The notes under the pieces were generated by a model. The model saw only the letters and a program-made list of their open reading frames with translations, was not told the origin of the DNA and ran no database searches. This document shows, one piece after another, positions 33,008 through 44,485 of a DNA stretch of 64,000 nucleotides. Every line of letters begins with the position of its first letter. Position 1 is the first letter of the stretch. The stretch is from Bretschneidera sinensis (Eukaryota; Streptophyta; Magnoliopsida; Brassicales; Akaniaceae): contig CM043704.1 of assembly GCA_023935145.1 (NCBI GenBank), forward strand, positions 94,575,873-94,639,872. Reading direction: 5' to 3'. The position numbers and the translations under genes are program-made.

Positions 33008-33595
33008 CAATGAAACTCTGTTGTTATTCTGCACTTTGCACTCGTGAAGAATAACCTACAACAACTTCTATAAGTTTATGGATGAAAAACACTCATGTTT
33101 GGAAATTCGCAGGATTTCTAAACATAAGAAGACTAGTTTTTTAGAGAAGGAGAAGAAGAATAAGAAAGGAATTCCAGAAAAAACTAATTGTAATTTATGT
33201 TATATTAATAATGACAGTTAAACACTTTTTTTTATAGTGTTTAATTAATGTCTTTTCATAATAGACACTTTGGTTTAATAATAAACTAACTTAACTGAGT
33301 GTCTCTTTTCAACAGATACTCCAGTTCACGAGCAACTGTCATTTAACGTTCTGAAAATTCAAATTTTCGAACATCCAGTCGATTGGATCTTTCATTTAGT
33401 TGACTGAAAAAGCTCCAGAGAGTTTCAGGAAATTTTAACATTCTTTCCAGTCGACTGAATCAATCATTCAATCGACTGAATGACCATTCAATCGACTAAA
33501 TGACGATTCAATCAACTGAATCATTCACAACTTGAATTTCTTTTTCTTTTCTTACTTCTTTTGATTTTCTAAAACATCCCAAACTTAAAATCTAA
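33008..33595 (-). repeat. 5' leader / LTR-like remnant of the outer copia element
   Basis: Continues, in minus sense, into the gag leader at 9092-8905 once the SIRE element is removed. A TATA-like box (minus TATAAAA) lies at about 33230-33236. Upstream of it, 33375-33519 holds six degenerate palindrome sites (ccagtcgattgg, ccagtcgactga, tcaatcgactga and similar). I found no clear LTR terminus or primer site, so the exact boundary with the B3 fragment near 33600 is uncertain. Confidence 0.55.
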
Positions 33596-33605
33596 GTTTA
33601 TTTTG

Positions 33606-34220
33606 AAAAAACATCAACATAGTTGGCAGAGATTTTACAGAGATAACTCCTTAGGAAACAATGAGCTCTTACTTTCCAGATATGATGGGAATTTGTATTT
33701 CGATGTACATATTTTCAAACCAAGTGGCTGCGAGAGAGACTACGCGTCTGTCAGCAGAACACATCAAGAATCCGCCTTCAGGAATGGTAACAGGCCACGA
33801 GGTAGACCAAGAAAATTTCCTGCAGATTCCATAAACCTCAACCAGGCAAAACCTTGCAGAGATGATCCAGGTATCCATTATTTGTATTACTTTCAAAATG
33901 AGAGACAAAAATACCAAAGTCTTGCATTTTTTTTTGCTTTTTTATCTGTTACAAAACCTTTGAGTTAACATTTCACCATATAATTTACATTGGAAAGGTC
34001 ACCGATTTCCACTTCGTGATCGGAGTAAGCTCAAGAAAATTAAAGAGGAGGAGGACACTGAGTTGAGTGTTAAGGAGGAAGACATGGACATTACTATTGA
34101 GGAAATGAAAGCACAACTGAAGGGGAAGAAGGAGGCACTAAAAGGAAGGCTAAGACAAGAAAAACAACGGGGGATCCTGATTCAGACATCAAAGGTTGTT
34201 TTCTGAGACAGGAACTTCCA
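33606..34220 (+). pseudogene. B3/REM gene fragment (C-terminal half of a B3 domain plus linker)
   Basis: The first exon fragment reads HSWQRFYRDNSLGNNELLLS, then RYDGNLYFDVHIFKPSGCERDY. This is the second half of a B3 DNA-binding domain, where family members have W-x-E/D-F...L-V-F-R-Y-x-G-x-x-x-F-x-V-x-I-F. A linker with RPRGRPRK, an AT-hook-like basic motif, ends at a donor near 33870 (GATCCAG|GTATCC). A second exon at about 33998-34220 encodes a Lys/Glu-rich segment. The first half of the B3 domain and the start codon are missing, apparently lost at the junction with the outer copia element. Probably a dead relative of the VRN1 gene downstream. Confidence 0.7.
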
Positions 34221-36939
34221 ACTGAAATGGGGAGAGCTAAAACAGCTTAGTGTTTCACCTCCAATTTCCCTTTTTTCAAGTGCTGCATGACAAATAGTAA
34301 CGTGGTGAACGGATTTATGCTGGTAAGAATCAAATCTATTGGTTTTCTATTCTACCAGATGTCTTTGAAAAGAATCTGCTAATGTTATGAGATTTGATCG
34401 AGTTTTCACTTCAGCCTGAGTTACTGTCTGGCGTCGATCTTCGATGCAGTAGCAGTGCACAATCTGCTTGTGTTGCACATATTACACTTGAATGAGAAAA
34501 GGGCGCATTCATCAGTTGTAGAAAATTATTTAATTTTCCATTAAACTTTTCCGGAAGAAGCTTTCTAAACTCAAAATTTTCTTGAAAAATCGGATAATTT
34601 TATACAATTGAACGCACCCTAATAATTTTGTGATTTTTATTTTTATTTTTTATCAATGGGCTTCAATTACCAAAAATATTTCTTTTTATGGTAATGTCCT
34701 TGGGATCTCATTGCATCTTTTAAAATTTGCAAAACCTTAGAACGATAACACATATCAAATTCATCATATTATACTGTATGAAATAGTTTTGGTTTATAGT
34801 TTATATTTTACAAAACGATTTTTAAAATAAAATTTAGTAGAAAAAAACAGTGAAATTAAAATTTATTTAGTGTTGATAAAGTAAAACACTTTTTTTTTCT
34901 GACACAAATAAAATTTTTTAAAAGCTATTTTTTCATCTTTAATTTTTTTCATAAACTATAAATGTTTGATATAATTTTTGTTTATAAAAAATAAATGTAC
35001 TTTATAAATTCTCCTAAACGGTGAGTAACATTAAATTTATGATATTATATATTTGACGTAGATTTTGACAAAACAACAATAAAATTAAAAAAAAAATTTA
35101 ATAAAATAGTTTAAAAACAATTTATTCATCACAAGTTTAATTTCTTAAAATAAATTAATTTTTGGTTTCTTTCAAAAATTTATTTTTAAAAATATTTAAC
35201 TTATTTTTTTAAACAGATATTATAAATGGTACGATTTATCAAACTCCATGTAATTTGTGATAATAAAAAACATGAAAGTGGTCACATTGCCCTAAGGTTC
35301 ATGGGGCAAATAATTTGCAAAGGCGGGGCCCATGTTCCACTTGTAATGACCCACCCTGATTTAAAGAGCTTGTGCGCATGTGATTCTGTATGTGGTCCCT
35401 CACCTACCCTGGGTTGACACGTGTGAAAAAACCAATGTTCTTGACGAATGGAATAAATAAAGGATCTCCTTAGTTGAGTACTGTCTTCTCTTGCTTTTTG
35501 ACTCGTTGTTCCTCAAAATCTTTTATTTATTCAAGTTGCTACTCAGTTGAGTTGTAGCAACTCATCAAATGAGTTGACTCGGATATTCCAAATTAAATTG
35601 CATTATTTTCTTAGAAGTGGAGGAGAATTTTAAAATGATTTTATTAATAAAATTAGGCTACGAGAGAGAGAAAGGCAACAGCTAATTTTATCATTGAATT
35701 TTCACTAACAAGATGAAAAAATAAAAAGATAAAATAATGTGTAATTAAAAGGATATTTTTTTTAATGGAAATGAATTAAAAATAATTAAATACACAATCT
35801 TTGTAAATAATCTTTCAGTATTTAGCATACACATTTTCTATATGGTATTTAACATAAGAAAGTTTTCTCAAAAAGTATATAAAAAAATTAGGATAAATTA
35901 CATTTAGTCACTTATAGTTTGGTTTAATCTATACATTAGGATCCATAATTTCAAAATATACAGATATCCCTTGAAATATGCATTCTTTGATGTAATAATA
36001 CAAATATCTTTTGTAATATATATTAGAATACATCTACTCATTGAAATATGCATTTTTCAATATAAAAATACAGATTCTCTCTCCACGGAATATGCATATC
36101 TAATGGTCATCTTTATATTTTTAAACTACGAATCATTATGTGTAGATTATGTTAAACTACTAAAGACTAAATGTAATTTACTCGAAAAACTAATCAACTT
36201 AATGACAATCTCACGAATAATTGATGCTAATCATAGTGATAGTTAATCATTATAAAAAATTTACATAAATAGACTAAATTTCTTTATTTGAATTACACAT
36301 TTTATTTTATAGTCTGACCAAATTTCTTTTTAAATCATGAGAAAAAATTTTCAGCAAATAAAACATTAAAATTATGCCCATTAACAGAAAGATAACTTCA
36401 TTTGTTTTCAAGATTAATAAATAATAATGCATATTTCTAAATTAAAAATGACAAAAAGCATGTATTCACATTAAAATTAAAAATTTTAAAAAGAAAACTG
36501 ATTTGTAATATATGTGCTTTTTTTAGGGTGGACCGTCCAAATTGCAAACTTAAGGGGTAGATTATAATTAAATCTAAAATTTAAAGATGAATTTTTGATT
36601 TACCCTAATTTTTTTTAACCCACTTGCCTTGCGATTTACAAAAGAATTGTGAACAGAAATCGGAAAAAGAAGGGAGTTGGTGGGGCACTCGGGCATTGAC
36701 GAGTTACTACCCGAGTCATCACCGGGTGACCAACTTCAGTCACAGTGAAAAGAATTCGTTCAACTTTTAGGTCTTTTTTTTTTTTTAAAAGGTTTAAATG
36801 CAGCATTTGATTAAACCAGCGAAGAAGAAAAGAGAAGAGAAGAACTAGATCTGAAAGCTGTAACACTCACAACAGGAGGTATACATAAACATCATTATAT
36901 GATCTGATTTACTCACTCACTCTCTACTTATTCTCCACA
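34221..36939. other. AT-rich intergenic region upstream of the VRN1-like gene
   Basis: No coding region recognised. Very AT-rich between 34600 and 36600. The 5' untranslated region and promoter of the downstream gene presumably lie in the last few hundred bases; pyrimidine-rich cactcactctcta precedes the ATG. Confidence 0.5.
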
Positions 36940-39900
36940 ATGCCTCGTCCTTTTTTCCACAAGCTAATTCTCTCTTCCACCATTCAAGAAAAGAGACTGG
37001 TAACCCAAATTTGTCTCCCTCTCTCTCTATAAATTTATATATCTGGGCTTTTTTAAAATATAGTATGCCCTTTGTTATTGCTTGTTATTGAATATTTCAG
37101 TAAGCGTACTTCTATTTGGTTTCCGAGAACGTTAAGCTAGAGAAAATTGAAAAATAATTGAAATTTGTTGTTGATTGGGTTGTATTATGTCTTCTTCTTG
37201 GTGGGCAGGTGAATTTTTTTTTTTATTTAATGCGTTTTGAGGTTGTTATTCAAGATTTTGGGATAAAGTTAAAAGTTGAGACCCAGAGTAAAGAAAGGAA
37301 ACCCAAGATTTTGTTTGGCAGCTGGAATTATATACAGCTAGAGTGAAATACGAAATTGAAGATTTCAGCTATTAAAATGGGTTTTTGAGTAAACACTTAT
37401 GCCTGATTGCTCTGAGGAGAAACCGGGTAAGAGAGAGCAGAAAGAAACTTGAAGTTCTAACTTTTTGGATGTCCAGTTTCTAGAAATAAGAGTAGTTAAA
37501 ACATAATTTTGCAAGCTAATTGTATAAGACCTAACTGGGTTGATATTATGATTTTGGAAATATAATGTTGGAATATGTTATATGTCAGAGCTTCCTCATG
37601 CTCTGTTAGTTTTAAAGGAAAATCTTTGCTCTGAAAGTTAAACCTTTTTCCTTTAAAATAAAGTAGATTTACGTAGTGAAGAGTAGAAATTTCCTGACAC
37701 TAATGGAAGATACATTATATATTTGGCTACATGCTAGAACATCTGTTGAAATAATAGGTGTGCTAAAGTAATTTCTTTCTTTCTCTCGTTTTTAATGACT
37801 TTTTGGCTAACCAACCGAGCATGATATGCTTGATGTGTTAAATTTTATTTTCCACTAGTGTCTCTAAGCAAAAAGAGGGCAATGCTAGCTTCTGAAATGT
37901 TGTGACTTTTCAACTCGATCAAATGAGGTATAATGCTCCATTTATTAACATTAAGTGGAAAAAAATTAAGAGCTTATGATAGCAATTTATCTTATTTTGG
38001 TGCACTGAGTTCCTCAATTAGCAACGGTTATCTTGATTCTCACTATAGTGTAATTGTTTAGTTGTAGAAGAAGAAGCAGTAAATCACCTGCTCTTTTTTC
38101 TTAAAACAAAATTTCCCTTTTTTTTTCTTTTTCCTTGGGTTGTGCGGGGGCTAGGGGTGAGTGGATGCTCTGTAGACGAGAACATCATTAGCTTGGCAAA
38201 TTACATTCTTTGGGTCTTCTCTGTCATCCTGTTTTTGCTTGGACAAAGTTTAGTTACTAATTTTATTGTTAATCATTATGATGGATATGTTGTCAAGAAA
38301 GCTGGTGTTATGTATTATGTCTCTTCAATTATATTGCGCAATCACGTATCTCTCAAACTTTATTTGCTGGTGTTTGGTTAAGAACAAAAAAGATTCTATA
38401 AGATTTATGTGCAACCTCTGTATTTGCCGGACTGAAATCTTGTCGTTGCAAGATGAATTCAATAATGTAAAATCACTCTTAAATGTTGGCATATGGTAAT
38501 TGCAGACTAAACTTGTGGACTCTAATACTCAATTTCCATGTTATCATTATGATTTAGGGTTAAATTTTGATCAATCACCAGCGACTGTTAATTTTCCTAG
38601 TTGCTTGGTATTTGTCAATGTTTTTATGCACCTTATGAGTTTCATTATATAGACATCGGTGACCGGTTGAATGACATGGGTCCATGAAATGACCATATAT
38701 TATCCACAAATCTGAAGCCTTATATTGTCACCACTCAAAATTTAATTTATTCTGTTTCTTCGTTTTCTTTTTATCAATAGAATGATGCTACCTTCAGGAC
38801 ATAAAGCTGTATTTTCCTCATTATGAATAGTCTCATGTTTACTTGAGATAACATATCGGACCTTTTTTCAAAGTGATTCAAATTTCATTGTGGGATGCTA
38901 TCATCTAAGGAAATAGGATGGAGATTTCGTCTTTATTCATATGATATCGATATTACTATCATGAAGATATGAAGGTTACAATTTTAGGTCATTAGGATTT
39001 CATCCCCATATTTGGTTATTTTTGAAACAAACAATGCGTATCTTGATTCGGGTACCTGCAGAGGATTCCAGATAATTTTGTCAAGAAATTCAAGAATGAG
39101 CTGTCAATTGCTGTTGCTCTCACTGTTCCTGATGGTCATGTTTGGCGCGTAGGATTAAGGAAAGCTAACAACAAAATTTGGTTTCAAGATGGTTGGCAGG
39201 AGTTTGTCGAGCGTTACTCTATTCGGATTGGGTACTTTTTAGTCTTTAGATATGAAGGAAATTCAGCTTTCAGTGTTTACATATTCAATTTACCTACTTC
39301 TGAGATCAATTACCAATCTAATAGTCTCAATAGTATAGAAGCACATAATCATTTCAAAAGAAATCGTGTATTCGAAGAGCTGGAAGATGATGACTTTGAA
39401 ATTGTGGGTTCTTCATCTCTGTTGCCAATCCCTGATTCTCTGACTCTCAATAAAGGTTACTGTGCTTCAACACTTCAGAACTTGTTCAGTGGATCTAAAG
39501 GTAATAATTGCATTTATGAAACTACTTGAGACATAGGTGTTCACTCTAATTCCATTGATCTTTAAAATTCAGCAAATGAAGTGAGATTTCATCTTGCAGA
39601 TGAAGAAATACCAAAAATTAAAAAAGGTGGAAAGAAGAAGCGGAAAATAGAACCTAGTAAGTTTTCTGAACTCAAATTTCCTCTTCATCATGTGTTGTCC
39701 TATGAATCAAATGTTCTCGTCAGTTAATGATTCAATGTAAATATAGATGAGCAAGATCCATCTGCTCAATATGAAGGGGATGTAGAAATGCGGTTTAGAT
39801 TTTATGAAAGTGCTTCAGCAAGAAAGAGAACCGTGACAGTGGAAGAAAGAGAGAGGGCAATTAATGCAGCCAAATCATTTGTACCGACTAATCCATTCTG

Positions 39901-40291
39901 TCGAGTTGTCCTGCGACCATCTTATCTGTATAGAGGGTGTATTATGGTAAGGCATTGAATTTGATGTGGTAATTATGGCTTGTCAAATCGGAGTTATAAT
40001 ATGTTCGGCTTAAGATAGCTTTACTTTTTTCTTTCGCAGTATTTGCCTTCTTGCTTTGCCGAAAAAAATCTAAGTGGGATTTCAGGGTTCATCAAACTTC
40101 AGCTTTCTGACGGGAAACAGTGGCCTGTTCGATGTCTTTATAAAGGAGGCAGAGCTAAGTTAAGTCAGGGATGGTATGAGTTTACATTGGAGAATAATTT
40201 GGGTGAGGGAGATGTTTGTGTCTTTGAGCTGCTCAAGGCGAGGGATTTTGTGCTGAAAGTTACTGTATTTCGCGTCCTTGAAAGTGCATGA
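36940..40291 (+). CDS. VRN1: VRN1-type B3 DNA-binding protein, five exons, 335 aa, apparently intact
   Basis: Exons 36940-36999, 39062-39500, 39600-39656, 39747-39946 and 40040-40291, all with GT-AG junctions and consistent phases, sum to 1008 nt. The protein starts [20 protein letters not shown] and has a first B3 domain (about 5-100: [10 protein letters not shown]...WFQDGWQEF...[14 protein letters not shown]). A basic KKGGKKKRK nuclear-localisation-like segment lies at about 174-182, a conserved [21 protein letters not shown] block follows, and the second B3 domain is at about 250-332 ([21 protein letters not shown]...[12 protein letters not shown]). Layout, length and start match Arabidopsis VRN1 (about 340 aa), a nuclear, non-sequence-specific DNA-binding factor needed to keep FLC repressed after vernalization. 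The first intron is about 2.06 kb. Orthology versus a close VRN1 paralogue cannot be settled here, and vernalization function in this species is inference. Confidence 0.93.
37000..39061 (+). other. VRN1: Long first intron of the VRN1-like gene
   Basis: Donor CTG|GTAACC at 36999/37000 and acceptor GTACCTGCAG|AGG at 39061/39062. About 2.06 kb with no coding segment. Its acceptor context (gggtacctgcag|aggattcc) is also found before the first B3 exon of P1, and gtaattgcag|aggattcc in P2, showing common descent of the exon boundary. Confidence 0.85.
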
Positions 40292-41497
40292 CTGTTGAAC
40301 CGGCCTTCATAGTTAAGTGCCAGCTTGAATCAGTTAGAATACCATTTTGCTGGCAATTTCTCAAATGCTAAACTTTAGCATCAATTAAACTCTTCCTTTC
40401 AAGTGGTCTGTTGCTAATTTGGTTTGCTCCCAAGGAATTTAGATGTCAGTTAATGTCCATAAGCTTTTCAGTACAACATGATGGAACTTTTAGTTGTTTA
40501 CTAAGTGGATATAGAAATTCTGTGCCTTGATAGGGCTGTAAATAGCTTGTCCAATCAAATTGATATTGAACCGAATTAGAATGATGGATCTTAGTCATAA
40601 TCATCTCATTGTAGGCTTGTTGTGTTTGGAGTTTTCAGTTATTGATCCACTTTGTTTTCCTTGGTCCTCTGTGATTTGATGCTGCTCAGCTTTACGGAAG
40701 GGTTGCATTCCCCTAAGTCTTCTGCATTTTCCTTAGAGCTAATTTATGCCCAACCTTTCTCAAGGGCAGAGGGAGGGGAGGACTAGGGGGAGCCCTTGCT
40801 CCCCCAAAACTTTCAAAAATTCATTAACATAAATGATAATATAGAAATGGCTGCGTTTCAACCGCTACAATTCATAGATATCAAAAATGGATTCTAGAAA
40901 ACACAGCAGCATTTTGCTTAAGAGTATGATTGCTTATATGCGATAGGTTACAAAATAGCCCTATTATATACAAACTAATAAGAGTTCAGTTCCCCACTTA
41001 ACAAGTAAAGACTTGAAATCACCAGCACCAAGAGATTCGTGCAGCAAACTCCTTCAAAAGCCTGGAAACAATTAATTCATCAAATATTGCAGATGATCAC
41101 AAACAAACAAAACATAAGAGTAAAGCAACATTGAACAATAATTTCTGATTTCCTACCTTTCTTTGCATCCCCTAAAAGATTTTAAAAAAAAAAACCCAAA
41201 TTGAGTTTGTCCTAATTGTGAAATGATTGATAGGTAATAGAGAAAGCGGTACATAAGGGACATCATGAATGATACAACTCGAAACCCAAAAAAATAAATT
41301 TGCAACCCTACAAGACACAAAAAGTTTGTACCTAAATTTCCTAACCAGCCAGAAGCTTTATTGAAGTGTTCTAAAAAGCTTGTAATTAAAATAAATCAGA
41401 ATTTAATTCCAACATTGAATATATGAATTAAATAAGTTAATAAAAATCCGAAAAAAGAGAAAGGTACCTGTTACAACTTAGCGAGCCAGAAATTATA
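40292..41497. other. Intergenic region between the VRN1-like gene and M1
   Basis: 3' flank of the VRN1-like gene. At 40760-40830 a gggagggg...gcccttgctcccccaaaactttcaaaaatt segment resembles the end of a plant DNA transposon or other repeat; no partner end found. From about 41196 the sequence matches the 3' flank of M3 (about 62149), marking the start of the duplicated unit. Confidence 0.5.
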
Positions 41498-42933
41498 CTA
41501 TCGGATTCTAGTTAGTTCTGAAGTTTGGTTCGCCGGTCCTGCAACTTCAAGTGCCCGGAATATGGTAACTTTCAGCTTAATCTGATTTACGTTAATCAGC
41601 TCAAAGACGCAAACATCTCCTTCGTCCAAATTATTGTCTTGCAGAAATTTGGCCCATCCCTTGCTCAATCTAGTAGGTTTACCATCTCCAGAAATACATT
41701 GAACGACCCACTCTTTCCCTCCAGAGATCTGAAGTGTGATGACTCCAGAAATTCCTTTCATGTACTTTCGAGCAAAGCTGCATGGAATATGCTAAACAAT
41801 GGAAACCTTTATCGATCAATGCATAGCCCAAAGTGAAATCAAGAAATGATATTTGGTAGTATCAAAAATTAAGTTGAAGGTCTCACCAAAAATGCCCCAC
41901 TGTATACATAGGAAGTTCGCAAGGCAACAATGCAAGAAGGATGATTAGGCTTGAACATTCTAGCTGCATAGAATGTTCTCTCCTTTTGTTCAGCTGTCAA
42001 GACTCTCCCCCACCTTGGATTGGTTCGGGAAAAAGGTTTTGTTCCTAATAGCTCTTCTTCATTTTTGCGCTCACCTAATGATTCAAGATCATCCAAATTA
42101 TCAATGAAAATAACAAGAAAATAAATTTGAGAGGAAATTAAGTCAATAAAACTACTTGGTTTAAATCCTTGTTCGGTTCTTTGTTCTGTTTCATTCATCA
42201 CATGCCAACCAACTTCGTCTGCAGCACTCGTAAGGTCGCCCTGATTGTGTTGAATACCCATATCTCGAGTCGATTGAAAAGTTGATTGTACATTATGTGA
42301 GTCATTTCCATGTAAGGACCCTTCCCTTGCCCCAGATGTAGAATTCTTGAGTTTAGTCCGTTGTAAGTCACCATCATAAATACTATTTCTTGAAGAAATA
42401 GGAGTTGTGCATGGATGGCATGAACACATGACTTTGTTTGGATAATCGTTGTTTGTGAAATTCACAGGGCGAGTGAGACGATGTTTGTCATGACTAGGTT
42501 TTTTTGAATTACAGAGCATATGATCATCATAAATATTGGTTTTTGAAGAAATAGAAGTTGTGCATGGAGGGAAAGAACTCATGACTTTCTCTGGACAATC
42601 ACTCTCTGTAAATTCCGCAGGGCGAGAGAGACATTGCTTGTCATGATTAGGTTTTTGTGAATCACCGAGTACCTTGCTTGGATACTCGATCTCAGATGAT
42701 GTCAAATCAAATATATGAACATTAAAGTTTGACTTCCCTTCATATCTGAAGACCAATAAATGTCCAAGTTGAACAGACTAGAACTTAAGAAATTCATTCC
42801 AACCGGTGTGAAACCACAACTTCTTGTTAACTCTTTCTAATTCCACTAGCCAGACATCGCCATTTGGAACAGTAAATGTAGCCATTAAAGAAAGTTCATC
42901 TCCATATTTCTTAATGAACTTGCCTGGGATCCT
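41498..42933 (-). pseudogene. M1: REM-type double-B3 gene copy, broken
   Basis: In minus sense, the first B3 exon starts at 42933 after an acceptor (GTACCTACAG|AGG) with RIPGKFIKKYGDELS...WFHTGWNEFLKF. A TAG at 42778-42780 interrupts it; the sister copy at 54016 has TAC there. The frame then continues as VQLGHLLVFRYEGKSNFNVHIFD. The linker holds two 51-aa repeats. A SRTNPRWGRVLTAEQKERTFYAARMF exon ends at a donor at 41887/41886. The last exon (41791-41498) is the second B3 domain (GISGVITLQISGGKEWVVQC...[12 protein letters not shown]), intact. One donor in the linker is lost relative to M2 (about 42170). The first, ATG-containing exon was not found. Gene family: VRN1-related REM. Confidence 0.85.
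42361..42660 (-). repeat. Internal tandem repeat in the M1 linker (two 51-codon units)
   Basis: Both units follow the pattern S-x-K-P-x-H-D-K-x3-[ST]-R-P-x-x-F-T-x3-[DY]-P-x-KVM-x-[SC]-x-PCTT-x-ISS, then NI/NSIYD. The same duplication is present in M2 (about 50930-50620), so it predates the unit duplication. Confidence 0.85.
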
Positions 42934-44446
42934 CTGTAGGTACAAGAATCGAATCATATTTATTTCTAAATAAATTAAAACTTGGAAAAAAAAGTATCCA
43001 TAATAAGAATTGCATCAATAGTATCACTATATATGTTAATAAAAAATTAGCACAAAATCTCCATTTGAAGTTGAAGGAATGCAACTAGGTCATTGTATAC
43101 TATATTACTAGAAAGGGATAACGCCATTTATGCTTCTATTTGGTCTCTAAACTTTCAATCGTATCAACTGGGTCCCAAAATGGTCTTGGACCCAACGATG
43201 TTAACCTAAGCTAATGAAATATGCACATGGCCAGCATATGCAAATTTAAAATTATAAAAAATTGAAAAAATAGGTCTTGTCGTTTCCATTGGTCATTGTT
43301 CTTTGGGTTCATGACCTCTGGTGTCGTTGTCCCCTTCTCTCAAAATTATGTTTTCAATTTTGTTTATGTAATTTTGAGTGTCCATGTGTTTGTCAAGTGC
43401 ACATTTCCATTAGTAGGGTTCAATGTATACATTTACGCACTTTACAAATTTCAATAACTCAATTAATGCAATTGAGAGTTTGAGGATCAAATTAAAACAC
43501 GACATTTACTTCATGTATAAAAAATGACTTTAACTCAAAAGAAAAGAGTAATGATATAATGATTCCCAATTTTGATAGTTGAAACAAAAACAAGAAACAC
43601 AGTGACATCAATCCATTTCAAGATGTAATTTATCAATTTTATTCTCTAAAATCGCTATTTACAATAGCTAGTTCAATAATCTTTATTTTTTGTTAAGGCT
43701 TATAGTAGATCAAAATGAGTACATGTTACTTTTGAAAACTTGAAGTCAAACTTTAATTGTATAAATGTAATTTTCTCAAGAAAAATCTTAAAGCTTTTCT
43801 TTAAGATTTGACTCAGCCAAGTCGAAATGATAATTCGGACCCATGACTTTCTTTTCTCAACTTTCCTACCAACCAAACAATCTTATATATTTTCTATCAC
43901 ATAGAATTAGCTAGGGTGTACAATCAACCCCTTTAGGACACTAATCTTGCTTAATCTAATCTAAGTTAGCTTCTCTTCTATACATCACATTAAAAGATTA
44001 TTTAAAAAAAAAATAGAAATTTGAAAAGCTTTTTCCTGTGTTTATTCCTCATCAACAAAAGAAAGAGATTGAACTCACTAGCTTCTGGTCTTGGACCATG
44101 GAGTTCATCATTAGCTTGTAGAAAACGCATGACTTCCTCTCAGGTGAATCAGGTCCCACTGGCTGTGACATTGTTAATTACTCTCAGTTCTGTGAATTTC
44201 TCTATTCATGAATCCATTTTTATATACATGAACTCATTTCCGTTACTTTCTATGGTTAAAACTTTTGGTGCCAAGTGGCCGAAACCTGTGCAAGGTCCAC
44301 ATACCAACTAATGTCAGATTATATTAACTTAGTATTGACATTGAGAAAAGTACTACTATTTAGAGGAGAACTTTTTGTCTGATATAGTATCATGAAAGAT
44401 ACATAATATAAAGGTATATCTCACTGTTAAAGTATGAAAAAAGAGG

Positions 44447-44450
<4 letters not shown>

Positions 44451-44481
<31 letters not shown>
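44451..44481. repeat. (AT)n microsatellite
   Basis: About 30 bp of uninterrupted TA dinucleotides. The homologous sites in the sister copies (about 52267 and 55700) have only a short aatatatatttt. Confidence 0.95.

Positions 44482-44485
<4 letters not shown>

Noticed and set aside
40760..40830. A complete DNA transposon downstream of the VRN1-like gene
   Set aside because: A repeat-like purine/C-rich segment is present, but I found no second terminal repeat or target-site duplication.
44021..44311. 96-codon plus-strand ORF repeated at 51839 and 55275
   Set aside because: Repeated because the spacer is duplicated; length differs between copies through small indels, and there is no recognisable domain or splice structure.
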